Shown in pieces: positions 55,281 to 64,000 of a DNA stretch of 64,000 bases (position 1 is its first letter; the number at the start of each line of letters is the position of its first letter). The notes under the pieces were generated by a model, which worked only from the letters and a program-made list of their open reading frames with translations, was not told the origin of the DNA and ran no database searches. Origin of the DNA: Hydrogenophilus sp. (GTDB taxonomy: Bacteria; Pseudomonadota; Gammaproteobacteria; Burkholderiales; Thiobacillaceae); contig DYFK01000003.1 of the NCBI GenBank assembly GCA_020725265.1, positions 144,208-208,207 of the forward strand. Direction: 5' to 3'. The position numbers were made by a program, and so were the translations under genes.

Positions 55281-58200
55281 ATGCCCGACCCACGCTTCCC
55301 GCCCCAACCCGATCTTGCCGCCCCGTTCCCTCCGGCGCGTACGCGGCCGCCGGCGGCGACCGCGTGCTTTCTGGACTGGGCGCGGCGGACGCCGGAGGCG
55401 CCGGCCATCCATGAGCACGGGCGGGTCTGGTCCTATGCCGGGTTGGCGGCGACGGCGCGCGCCATCGCCGGACGGATACGCGCCGCCGGCTGCCAGCCCG
55501 GCGACGTGGTCGCCATCGACGATCAGCGCGGCGGAGACTTCGTCGCCGCCTTGATCGGCACGCTGATGGCCCGTTGCGTGGCCCTGCCGCTCGATCCCGG
55601 CCAGCCGCCGGCCTGGCGCGTCGACGCCCTGGAACAGGCCGATGCCCGCCTGTTGCTGCGCGGCGTCGGCGCCCGCCTGCCCACGCGCGGGCGCGCCCAT
55701 CTGGATCTGAGCGGGATTGAAGGAACCCCCGAAGAGAGCGCCGAGGAAAACGCCGGCGCGAACGCCGGCGACGACAATCCGGCGCCAGACGATGCCGCCT
55801 ACCTGTTCTTCACTTCCGGCACCACCGGCCGGCCCCGCGGCGTACTTGGCGGCCACGGCGGGCTCGGCCAGTTCCTGGCCTGGCAGCGGGACAGCTTCGC
55901 GGTGGCGCCGGGCGATCGCGTGGCGCACGTCACCGGCCTCGGTTTCGACGTGGTGCTGCGCGAAATCCTGGTCGCGCTGACCGCCGGGGCGACGCTGTCG
56001 ATCCCGGACCGGGTGGTCCTGGAAGACCCGGCGCGGCTGACCCGCTGGCTGGCGGACGACGGCATCACCCTGCTGCATGCCGTGCCCACGCTGGCCGCCG
56101 CCTGGCTGGCCGAGGCCGATCCGGCCACCCGCTTTCCGCGTCTGCGCGCCACCTTCTTCGCCGGCGAACCGCTGACCCGGCAACTGGCGCTGCGCTGGCG
56201 CGAGCGGCTCGATCCGGCGGCGGACATCCTCAATCTCTACGGCCCCACCGAAACCACGCTGGCGAAATGCTGGTATCGGCTGCCCGCCCGGCTGCCGTTC
56301 GACCAGTTGCCGGTGGGCGTGCCGCTACCGGAATGCGAGATCCACATCCTGGACGAAGCCGGCCGGCCGGTGCCGCCCGGCGAACCCGGGGAGGTGGTGA
56401 TCCGCACGCCCTGGCGCGCGCTCGGCCACCTGGACGGCACATCGCCGTTCCGCCGCAACCCGTCGCGCGACGATCCCGCCGACCTGCTCCACTTCACCGG
56501 CGACCGCGGCCACCTGCTGGCCGACGGCAATCTGGCGCTGCTCGGCCGGCTCGACGACCAGGTCAAGATTCGCGGCGTGCGCGTGCAGCCGGCCGGCGTG
56601 GCGGCGGTGCTGGCCACCCACCCGGCGGTGGCCGCCTGCGCGGTGCTGGCGCGGACGGCCGCCGCCGAGCCCGGGCTGGCCGCGTTCGTGGTCGGCGACG
56701 TCGGACGCGCCGAGCTGCGCCACCACCTGGCCGAACGCCTGGCCGACGCCATGGTGCCGGGCGAATTCCATTTCCTGCCCGAACTGCCGCATACCGGCAA
56801 CGGCAAGCTGGATCGCGCCCGCCTGGCCGAGCTGCTCGTCGACCGCCACGCCGCGCCGGAATCCGCGTCCGGCCGAGCGCCCGGCAGCGCCAGCGAACAC
56901 CGGGTCGCCACCGTCTTCCGCGAGCTGCTCGGCCTGCCGCTGACCCGGCGTCTGTCGGTGGACGACGATTTCTTCGACCTCGGCGGCGATTCGCTGCGGG
57001 CGCTGGCGGCGATCTCCCGCCTCAACCAGGGCATCGGCGGCCGCCTGGACGTCGCCGACCTGTTCGAAGCGCCCGACATCCGCGCGCTGGCCGAACGCCT
57101 GGACGCCCTTCAGGGCACATTGCCGACCTCGGCCGCCATCCCCTTGCGGGTGGTGGCGCGCGACCGGAATCCGCCGATGTCGCCGGTGCAGGAGCGGATC
57201 TGGTTTCAATGCCAGTTGGACGGCGAGCTGGCGGTGGCCTACAACGTTCCGGTCGCCATCGAAATCCACGGCCGCCTCGACGTTCCCATCCTGGATGCCG
57301 CGTTGCGCACCGTCAGCGCGCGCCATGAAGTGTTGCGCACGACCTTTCCGACCCGCGATGGTCACGCCTTCCAGAGCGTGCACGCGCCGACTCCGGAACC
57401 CTTGCGCCGCATCGACCTCGGCGATCTGGAAGACGCCGCGCAAACCGTGGAAATCCATCGTCTGGCCCAGGAACAGGCCGATCGGCCGTTCCTGCTCGAA
57501 CGCGAACGGCCGTTGCGAACCCTGCTGCTCAAGCGCGCCGACGACCGCCATCTGTTGTTGCTGACCGTGCATCACCTGGCTTTCGACGGCTGGTCCCGCT
57601 GGCTGCTGGCGCGCGAAATCGGCGAGCACTACACGGCCCTGTCGAAGGGGCTGCCGACAGCGCCGGCGCCGCCCATCCAGTACGTCGACTACGCCGTCTG
57701 GCGACGCCAATCGCCGCCGCGCGCGGACAGCCTGGCGTACTGGCGGCGGCACCTGCGGAACCCGCCCGGCACCGATCTCCCGACCGACTTTCCGCGTCCC
57801 GCCCAGCCTTCCCGCCACGGCACGCGGATCGTGCGCGAGCTGTCCGGCGCCATACTGGCGGATGTGGAAGCCGTCGCGGCCCGGGAACGCGCCACCTTGT
57901 ACATGCTCCTGCTCACCGCGTTCCAGCTCGTGCTGTCGCGCTGGACCGGCGCCACCGACCTGACCGTCGGCTCCCCGGTCGCCAACCGGCCGCGGCCGGA
58001 GCTTGAAAGCCTGATCGGCTGCTTCATAGAAATGCTGCCGATCCGCGCCGACCTGTCCGACGCGCGTACCGGCGTCGAAGCGCTGCGCCAGATTCGACAC
58101 ACCGTCATCGACGCTTTCTCGCACGCCGACACGCCGTTCGAGAAGATCGTCGAGCACATCGCCCCGCCCCGTCGGCCCGGCCATCATCCGCTGTTCGACG

Positions 58201-60173
58201 TGATGTTCAACTTCGTCAACGTTCCCCAGGGCACGGCCGATCCCGAGGGACTGACCTTCCGTTTCGCGGATTGGACCGCGCCGGAGGCGAAGTTCGATCT
58301 GTCCGTCTACGCGCATCGGAAAGGCGACGGCCTGGAACTCCAACTGGTCTACAAGACGGCGCTGTTCCAGACCGAGCGGATGACGCGGCTGCTGGACGCC
58401 ATCGTCGAGACGCTGGAACAGATCGCCGACAACCCGTCGCGGCCGCTGGCGCAATTGCGCATCGATGTCGAACCCCGGGCCGCGCGGGCCTCGACCACGG
58501 GTGCCTCGACCATGGTTGACGTGCGCGCGGACGACGCCCCCGCCACGCCGCCGCGCCACGTCGCGCCGCGCGACGGCGACGAGGCGGAGATCGCCGCCGT
58601 GTTCCGCGAACTGCTGGGGCTGGAGCGCGTGTCCGTCCACGACAACTTCTTTGCCCTGGGCGGGCATTCCCTGCTCGCCATGCAAGCCATCTCGCGCCTG
58701 CGCCGGAGATTCGGCGCGGAATTGCCACTGCGGTTGATGTTCGCCAGCCAGACGGTGGCGGAACTCGCGCCGGAAATCCGCCGCGCGTTGGCCAAACCCG
58801 GAATCGAAACCGGCGCCGGCGTGCCGGTGACGCCGAACCAGCAACGCATCCTGCGCTTCATGGCCGACCATCCGTGCAGCGCCCACTACAACGTGGCGCG
58901 CAAACTGCGGCTGCGCGGCCATCTCGACGCCGACCGGCTGGAACGGGCGATCAACCAGGTGGCGGCCCGGCACGCGGTACTCGCCACCCGCTACCCGGAT
59001 ATCGATACGCCGATGCCCGGCCAGCGCGACGCGAAGGTTCCGCTCGACCACGCCGACGCCAGCGCCGAGGCCGATCCGGATGCGGCCGCCAACCGCCTGA
59101 TCGCCAGCGAGATCGCGCGTCCGTTCGCGCTGGATCGGGGACCGCTGTTGCGGGCGCTGCTGATCCGCGTGGCGGAACGCGAGCATGTCCTGCTGCTGGT
59201 CATCCATCACGTCGTTGCCGACTGCCGTTCGATGGGCATGTCGTTCGAACTCGGCGACGCCTCGATCGGCGCCTGGATGGCCGGCGTGTTTTTCCGCCAA
59301 CTGTGGGCGTGCTACCAGGAGCCGCGCGCCGGGGACGCCGCCGCGCTTGCCGAACCCGTGCATCAGTTCGACGACGTGGCGCGCCGCCAGTGTGCCTGGC
59401 TCGCGAGTCCGGAAGCCGCCCGGCAACTGGCCTACTGGCGGCAAGTGCTGACCGACCGACCGGCGGCGCTGGAAATTCCGCCCGACTTCCCGCGCCCGCC
59501 GGCCTGGGATTTCCGGGGCGCGCGCCAGCCCCTGCGCATCGAGCCGGAACTGGCCGCCGGCCTGCGCGCCTATGCCCGCGCCCAAGGCACCACGCTGTTC
59601 GTGGTGTTTCAGGCCGCGTTCGCCGTCCTCCTGCGGCAACTGACCGGAAGCACCGATCTGGTCACCGGCACCACGGTCGGCAATCGCGGCGAATGGGCGG
59701 CCGAAGAGCTGATCGGGTATTTCTCCAACAACCTCGTGCTGCGCACCCACCTCGACGGCGATCCGGATTTCCAGGAAATCACGCGCCGCGCGCACGACAC
59801 CGCGTTCGCCGCGTTCGCCCGGCAGGAACTGAGTTTCGAGCAGCTGCTGCGGGAACTGGACGTGGAACCGGCGCCCGACCGCCATCCCCTGTTCCAGGTC
59901 CGTCTGGTGCTGCACCTGCCGACCGACCCGCCGTTCGCCAACGAAGCGTTGTCGATGACGCTCGAAGCGACCGGCCTGGAAGTCGCGAAATACGATCTGA
60001 CGCTGTTGCTGGCCGACGTCGGCGACGGCTTCACCGGCTGGCTCGAATACGCCACCTCGCTCTACCACCCCACCACCGCGGCGCGCATCGTCGAACGCTA
60101 TTGCCGATTGCTGCCCGCGCTGCTGGCGGAACCGCGCCGCCCGCTGTCCGAGATTCCGGCGAACCCCTGGTGA
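55281..60173 (+). CDS. Non-ribosomal peptide synthetase, A-T-C-T-C
   Basis: 1630 residues from the ATG at 55281. A1 (about 25-520): A3 LFFTSGTTGRPRG (175-), A4 F222-D223, A5 N318-LYGPTETT, A7 FTGDRG (about 404), A10 NGKLDR (507). T1: FFDLGGDS with S571. C1 (about 630-1060): H764-HLAFDG. T2: FFALGGHS with S1130. C2 (about 1182-1620): H1309-HVVADC, with Cys replacing the usual Gly. The A1 pocket keeps the Asp that holds the alpha-amino group. T2 has no A domain of its own. Stop overlaps the next start (TGATG). Confidence 0.93.
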   Translation: MPDPRFPPQPDLAAPFPPARTRPPAATACFLDWARRTPEAPAIHEHGRVWSYAGLAATARAIAGRIRAAGCQPGDVVAIDDQRGGDFVAALIGTLMARCVALPLDPGQPPAWRVDALEQADARLLLRGVGARLPTRGRAHLDLSGIEGTPEESAEENAGANAGDDNPAPDDAAYLFFTSGTTGRPRGVLGGHGGLGQFLAWQRDSFAVAPGDRVAHVTGLGFDVVLREILVALTAGATLSIPDRVVLEDPARLTRWLADDGITLLHAVPTLAAAWLAEADPATRFPRLRATFFAGEPLTRQLALRWRERLDPAADILNLYGPTETTLAKCWYRLPARLPFDQLPVGVPLPECEIHILDEAGRPVPPGEPGEVVIRTPWRALGHLDGTSPFRRNPSRDDPADLLHFTGDRGHLLADGNLALLGRLDDQVKIRGVRVQPAGVAAVLATHPAVAACAVLARTAAAEPGLAAFVVGDVGRAELRHHLAERLADAMVPGEFHFLPELPHTGNGKLDRARLAELLVDRHAAPESASGRAPGSASEHRVATVFRELLGLPLTRRLSVDDDFFDLGGDSLRALAAISRLNQGIGGRLDVADLFEAPDIRALAERLDALQGTLPTSAAIPLRVVARDRNPPMSPVQERIWFQCQLDGELAVAYNVPVAIEIHGRLDVPILDAALRTVSARHEVLRTTFPTRDGHAFQSVHAPTPEPLRRIDLGDLEDAAQTVEIHRLAQEQADRPFLLERERPLRTLLLKRADDRHLLLLTVHHLAFDGWSRWLLAREIGEHYTALSKGLPTAPAPPIQYVDYAVWRRQSPPRADSLAYWRRHLRNPPGTDLPTDFPRPAQPSRHGTRIVRELSGAILADVEAVAARERATLYMLLLTAFQLVLSRWTGATDLTVGSPVANRPRPELESLIGCFIEMLPIRADLSDARTGVEALRQIRHTVIDAFSHADTPFEKIVEHIAPPRRPGHHPLFDVMFNFVNVPQGTADPEGLTFRFADWTAPEAKFDLSVYAHRKGDGLELQLVYKTALFQTERMTRLLDAIVETLEQIADNPSRPLAQLRIDVEPRAARASTTGASTMVDVRADDAPATPPRHVAPRDGDEAEIAAVFRELLGLERVSVHDNFFALGGHSLLAMQAISRLRRRFGAELPLRLMFASQTVAELAPEIRRALAKPGIETGAGVPVTPNQQRILRFMADHPCSAHYNVARKLRLRGHLDADRLERAINQVAARHAVLATRYPDIDTPMPGQRDAKVPLDHADASAEADPDAAANRLIASEIARPFALDRGPLLRALLIRVAEREHVLLLVIHHVVADCRSMGMSFELGDASIGAWMAGVFFRQLWACYQEPRAGDAAALAEPVHQFDDVARRQCAWLASPEAARQLAYWRQVLTDRPAALEIPPDFPRPPAWDFRGARQPLRIEPELAAGLRAYARAQGTTLFVVFQAAFAVLLRQLTGSTDLVTGTTVGNRGEWAAEELIGYFSNNLVLRTHLDGDPDFQEITRRAHDTAFAAFARQELSFEQLLRELDVEPAPDRHPLFQVRLVLHLPTDPPFANEALSMTLEATGLEVAKYDLTLLLADVGDGFTGWLEYATSLYHPTTAARIVERYCRLLPALLAEPRRPLSEIPANPW

Positions 60174-62020
60174 TGGATTTCCCGCGCGACGCCATCGAAG
60201 GCTCGCTATCGGCGCGCTTCGAGGCCGTGGTCCGGCGCCACGCCGACCAGCCCGCGCTGCGCTGCGACCGGCTCGCCTGGAGCTATCGGGATTTGAACCG
60301 CTGCGCCAACCTGGTGGCGTGCCGGCTCCTGCCGGCGCCGGCGGCCGCCGCGCCCGTGCTGCTGCTGCTGGGCCACGGCGCGCTGGAAATCATCGCCCTG
60401 CTCGCGGTGCTCAAGAGCGGCCGCGCCTACGTCGCCCTCGATCCCGACACGCCGCCGGCGCGTCTGGCCACGATCGCGGCCGACGTCGGCGCCGAATGGG
60501 TCCTCACGCGGCGCTCGCTGGCGCCCCTGGCGGCGGCCCTGGCGCCCAAGGTGGTCGAGCTGCCGGCGGCGGCGACCCTGCTCGCGGCCGCGCGCGACCC
60601 GGATTTCGCGGCCGTCGCCGAGCGCGACCCGACCCCCGGCACGACGCCGGACCAGCTCGCCTCGCTGGCCTATACCTCCGGCTCCACCGGCACGCCCAAG
60701 GGCGTGATGCGCAGCCATCGTTGCTCGCTGCATCGCTGCTGGCTGTTCCAGCGCGATCACCGGGTCGGCGCCGGCGACCGGATTGCCCATCTGTTCGGTT
60801 GCGGATTCGTCGCCGCCGAAGTCGACGTCTACGGCGCCCTGCTCAACGGCGGCTGCCTGTGTTGCTACCCGGTTCGCGAGCTCGGCTTCGGCCCGCTGGC
60901 GGCATGGCTGGCTGCGGAGCGCATCACCCTGCTGCACCCGCCGCCGGCCTGGTGGCGCCGGTTTCTCGATCATCTGTCGGAACCGCCCGACCTGCCGGCG
61001 CTGCGCACCGTGTTTCTGGCCGGAGAAGCCGTGCATGGCCACGACGTGGCGCGGATGCGGCGGTGGCTGCCCGATTGCATCATCGAACACCGCCTGTCCA
61101 GCAGCGAATCCAGCGCCATCGCGCGCCATCTGATCACGCCGGACATGCCGGTCGCGGAAGGCGCGCTGCCGGTCGGCCAGCCGGTGACCGACAAGGAAGT
61201 CCTGTTGCTGGCTGCCGACGGGCGCGCGGTTGCACCCGGCGAAGTCGGCGAAATCGCGGTCCAGAGCCGCTACCTGTCGCCCGGCTATTGGCGGCAGCCG
61301 GCGCTGACCGCGAGCAAGTTCGTCGCCGTCGCCGGCCAGCCCGGCATGCGCCGTTATCGCACCGGCGACCTCGGCCGCCTGGCGCCGGACGGCAACCTGT
61401 TCCACCTGGGCCGGATCGACCGGCAGGTCAAGATTCGCGGCCATCGCGTCGAGCCGGGCGAGATCGAAGTCGCGCTCCAGGGTCTGGATTCGGTCGCCGC
61501 CGCCGCCGTGGTGACCCGTCCGGACCCGGTCGGCGACCCCATCCTGGTCGCCTGCCTGACGCTCCGACCCGGCTTCGCCGCCGATGCCGACGACCTGCGC
61601 GCCCGGCTCGCGCGCGTCCTGCCCGCGCACCTGCTGCCGTCCCGTTTCGAATTCCACCCGGCGCTGCCGCTGACCGCCAACGGCAAGATCGACCGCGTCA
61701 CCCTCGCCGCCGCGCGCGGCCCCGCCAGCCCGGCGCCGGTGGAAACGCCGCCGCGCGGACTTCTGGAAGAGGAAATCGCCGGCATCTGGCGGACGGTGCT
61801 GGGCCTGGAAGCGGTGGACCGGAGCGCCGATTTCTTCGCGCTCGGCGGCGACTCCCTGCGCGCCGCCCAGGTCATCGCCCACCTGAACCGCGAACACGCG
61901 CCGTCCCGGGCCTTGCCCCTGACCGCGCTCTATCAGGCGCCCACCATCGCCGGCCTGGCGGAGCGCGCCGAACGCGCGCGCGCCGCCGGCGGCGCGCTAT
62001 CGCTCACGGCACCAGGCTGA
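60173..62020 (+). CDS. Non-ribosomal peptide synthetase, A-T
   Basis: 615 residues, coupled to the first NRPS by TGATG. A2 (about 10-510): A3 YTSGSTGTPKGV (167-), A7 YRTGDLG (about 393), A8 GRIDRQVKIRGHRVEPGEIE, A10 NGKIDR (503). Two features are odd: the position of the substrate-anchoring Asp is V213 (GFVAAEVD), and A5 is EHRLSSSESS (305-) instead of NxYGPTE. A substrate without an alpha-amino group is therefore possible. T3: FFALGGDS with S561. No thioesterase, reductase or C domain follows. It completes a C2-A2-T3 module in trans. The 3' end overlaps the convergent nucleotidase gene by 17 bp. Confidence 0.92.
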   Translation: MDFPRDAIEGSLSARFEAVVRRHADQPALRCDRLAWSYRDLNRCANLVACRLLPAPAAAAPVLLLLGHGALEIIALLAVLKSGRAYVALDPDTPPARLATIAADVGAEWVLTRRSLAPLAAALAPKVVELPAAATLLAAARDPDFAAVAERDPTPGTTPDQLASLAYTSGSTGTPKGVMRSHRCSLHRCWLFQRDHRVGAGDRIAHLFGCGFVAAEVDVYGALLNGGCLCCYPVRELGFGPLAAWLAAERITLLHPPPAWWRRFLDHLSEPPDLPALRTVFLAGEAVHGHDVARMRRWLPDCIIEHRLSSSESSAIARHLITPDMPVAEGALPVGQPVTDKEVLLLAADGRAVAPGEVGEIAVQSRYLSPGYWRQPALTASKFVAVAGQPGMRRYRTGDLGRLAPDGNLFHLGRIDRQVKIRGHRVEPGEIEVALQGLDSVAAAAVVTRPDPVGDPILVACLTLRPGFAADADDLRARLARVLPAHLLPSRFEFHPALPLTANGKIDRVTLAAARGPASPAPVETPPRGLLEEEIAGIWRTVLGLEAVDRSADFFALGGDSLRAAQVIAHLNREHAPSRALPLTALYQAPTIAGLAERAERARAAGGALSLTAPG

Positions 62021-63980
62021 CCCGGCCGTCCTTGGCGGCGCCGCTCTCAGCGCCGACCACCCCCTTGGCCTTGATGTACTCGATGATCTCGTTGCGGTAG
62101 ACCAGGCCGGTGTCCTTGTCGTCGAGCGCGCGCAGGTCGTAACCGATGATGCTGGCGGGCAGGCCGGCCTGGATGGCGGCGCCACGCCAGCCTTCGTTGC
62201 CGTTGGCGATGTAATCGCCGAAAGCGACCCGGTATTTCTGGCCGAGCACGGTTTCGATCGGCTTGCCATGCAGCGTGATGTTTTCCGCGCGCGCCTGGGT
62301 GGCGTCGGCGCCAAGCTTGATCCGGTAGCGCAGACCGCCGGAGAAATGCAGGAAACCGCGCGAGACGAAGCCGTTCAGATCGACCGCCTCGCCGTCCCGG
62401 ACCAGACGCGCGGCATTGCTTTGCAGCATGTCGTGGATTTGCTGACCGGTCATCTCGATGACGCGGATGATGTCCGCGTACGGCATCACCGCGTACCAGT
62501 CCTTGAAGCTCAACGGGCTGTTGAGCGGCACGCCGGTGATGATCGCGGAGGCGTTGAAGGCGACCAGATCGACCTTGCCGCCGGGGAAGGTGGCGCTGCG
62601 TTCGAGCACGGCGTCGTTCATGAAGTTGGCGATCGCCGATTCGCCCTTGTAACGGTCGGCGATGGTGGCGGCCGCGGCCATGTCCGGATTGCCGGTGGTG
62701 ACGCCGAGCTGGACCGCCAGACGATCGGCCAGGCTGGCCATCATCGGCGCCATGACGGTGTCGTGGAAGACGACGTCGACATCGGCATCCTGCTCGAAGG
62801 TGGCGTAATTGGCGGCACCCGGCTGGACCCGGATGTCGCGGCGCTTGAGCGTGTGCAGCCGGGCGTCGCGCACGTCGATCGCCACCTTGCCGGCGGCGCG
62901 GGTCACGTCGATCTCGATTTCGCCCAGATGCGAACCCCAGCTTCCGGCCTGGAAGATGGGCACGCCGTCGACCACGCTGGTGGCCTCCAGGCCGTTGGCG
63001 TTGAGCGCGGAATGGGTATGGCCGCCGATCACCATGGCCGGCTTGCCCAGAGTGGCGAGATAACGCGCGATCTCGACATCGCCTTCCGGAATGATGTGGC
63101 GGGCGCCGGCTGGATCGTCGCCGTTGAAGCCGATGTGCGAGAGCACGATGACGACGTCGGTCCGCTTCGCCAGCGCCGGCAGCAGATTCTTCAGGGTGGC
63201 CAGCACGCCGGCGAAGGCAAGCTCGGGATCTTCCGCGAAACCGGTCTTGGTTTCCTCGGTCGAGGTCAGGCCGACGATGCCCACCCGCACCCCCTTGGTG
63301 GTGCCGATGATGGCCGGCCGGACCAGGTCCGGACCCAGGATTTTCGAGCCCTTGACGTTGGCGGACAGCACCGGGAAACGGGCGTCGGCGCCGATCATCC
63401 GGGCCAGGATGCCGGAGCCCTTGTCGAACTCGTGGTTACCCAGCACCGCCACGTCCAGCCCGGCGGCGGAATAGGCGCGGTAAGGCAGGCTCATGACGAA
63501 GCTGCCGACATCGCTGCCCAGCAGTTCGTCATAGACCTCGCCGATGTGATCGTCACCGGCGGACAGGAACAGCACGCTCTCGTTGGCGCCCGCCGCCGCC
63601 CGCGCCGCGCGGACCTTCTTCACCATCTGCGCGAAGTAACGGGTATCGCCGCGCGTAGCGTGCGGCACCACGTGCTTGCTGTGCATGTCGTTGAAATGGA
63701 ATACGCGCAGCGTGACGCGATCGCCGTCCTTGAGGCCGGAGTCCGGCAGCGTGACCCCGTCACCCGCCTTCAGCGCGTTGTAGGCGGTGGTCGCCGGGCT
63801 GCCTTCCAGCGCGTACACCTTCTCGAAAGCGCCGCCCGTCGCCGGCGTCGCCGACTTGACCAGCATCGCCTTGTCCTCGTCCTTGGAACCCATGCAGCCA
63901 GCCAGACCCAGCGACAACGCAATGGCCGCGATGGCCAGCTTCAGGCCCCGGCGCGGCGCTTTCCTGAAATGAACGGACAT
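62004..63980 (-). CDS. Bifunctional metallophosphatase / 5'-nucleotidase lipoprotein (UshA family)
   Basis: 658 residues. Lipobox LSLGLAGC. N-terminal metallophosphatase: FHFNDMHSKHV, GDDHIGEVYDELL (where most have GDxxxG), LGNHEFDKGSG, LSHIGFNGDD and GGHTHSAL. C-terminal 5'-nucleotidase domain: NFMNDAVLE, FNASAII, YRVAFGDYIANGNEG. A periplasmic or surface nucleotide scavenger. It converges with the NRPS and is not obviously part of it. The start lies 20 bp from the window edge, so its promoter is not visible. Confidence 0.9.
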   Translation of the reverse strand: MSVHFRKAPRRGLKLAIAAIALSLGLAGCMGSKDEDKAMLVKSATPATGGAFEKVYALEGSPATTAYNALKAGDGVTLPDSGLKDGDRVTLRVFHFNDMHSKHVVPHATRGDTRYFAQMVKKVRAARAAAGANESVLFLSAGDDHIGEVYDELLGSDVGSFVMSLPYRAYSAAGLDVAVLGNHEFDKGSGILARMIGADARFPVLSANVKGSKILGPDLVRPAIIGTTKGVRVGIVGLTSTEETKTGFAEDPELAFAGVLATLKNLLPALAKRTDVVIVLSHIGFNGDDPAGARHIIPEGDVEIARYLATLGKPAMVIGGHTHSALNANGLEATSVVDGVPIFQAGSWGSHLGEIEIDVTRAAGKVAIDVRDARLHTLKRRDIRVQPGAANYATFEQDADVDVVFHDTVMAPMMASLADRLAVQLGVTTGNPDMAAAATIADRYKGESAIANFMNDAVLERSATFPGGKVDLVAFNASAIITGVPLNSPLSFKDWYAVMPYADIIRVIEMTGQQIHDMLQSNAARLVRDGEAVDLNGFVSRGFLHFSGGLRYRIKLGADATQARAENITLHGKPIETVLGQKYRVAFGDYIANGNEGWRGAAIQAGLPASIIGYDLRALDDKDTGLVYRNEIIEYIKAKGVVGAESGAAKDGRVSLVP

Positions 63981-64000
63981 GATCGGTCCCCATATTGAAA

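Noticed and set aside
56325..60068. 1247-codon minus-strand open frame opposite the NRPS
   Set aside because: Antisense of the A/C domains, no motifs and no start context.

Overview
The window is about 64 kb of GC-rich proteobacterial chromosome. Gammaproteobacteria fit best, but no rRNA gene is present to confirm it. Pointers are the algH-ruvX-pyrR-pyrB-pyrC' order, oligopeptidase A (prlC), GreB, GluQ-RS, a small SRP RNA, MlaA, and an XrtA/PEP-CTERM exopolysaccharide cluster. Coding density is high and most genes sit in short, overlapping operons.

Layout. 0-2.3 kb: a truncated FAD oxidoreductase and a conserved hypothetical gene. 2.3-7.2 kb: a cyclic-di-GMP/motility block. A FliA-type (sigma-28) promoter and a class-I c-di-GMP riboswitch precede a DUF1631 gene and an EAL-HDOD gene on the minus strand; a haem-motif PAS-GGDEF cyclase diverges from them. 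7.1-12.3 kb: gluQ, two PEP-CTERM proteins, prlC and a DUF4124/glutaredoxin-like protein. 12.3-21.2 kb: eight genes of the XrtA-associated exopolysaccharide system, with no exosortase in the window. 21.2-23.2 kb: two small conserved proteins, mlaA and greB. 23.2-27.1 kb: a copper-type operon with a NarL-family regulator. 27.1-28.5 kb: aroG behind a Phe-codon leader peptide and attenuator, then the SRP RNA. 28.5-38.2 kb: PagL-like gene, dnaX-ybaB-recR, an HDOD-GAF protein, purB, cnoX, a GAF protein and a beta-helix surface protein. 38.3-42.8 kb: molybdenum-cofactor genes (moaA divergent from mobB-moeA-moaD) with an FNR/DNR-type box between them, then an orphan histidine kinase. 42.8-46.6 kb: the pyrimidine operon with a catalytically degenerate dihydroorotase. 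46.7-50.9 kb: photolyase and ppdK, the latter with a strikingly mosaic codon usage.

50.9-62.0 kb looks like accessory DNA. It holds a REP-like palindrome beside the tail of a HigB-type toxin, an intact HigA antitoxin, an MBL-fold protein, a methyltransferase, a MITE-like element, a frameshifted small gene, a phosphopantetheinyl transferase, a Gp88-like protein and a two-protein NRPS (A-T-C-T-C plus A-T). The NRPS lacks a thioesterase, one carrier lacks its own A domain, and the second A domain lacks the usual substrate-anchoring Asp. This is the best candidate for an undescribed system. A lipoprotein 5'-nucleotidase closes the window.

Functional threads: motility and biofilm control (sigma-28, c-di-GMP, XrtA polysaccharide, PEP-CTERM proteins), redox/anaerobic cofactor supply (Moco under a possible FNR-family site), copper defence, and a small secondary-metabolite locus with its own carrier-activating enzyme. 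All calls are from reading the sequence; no database search was run.
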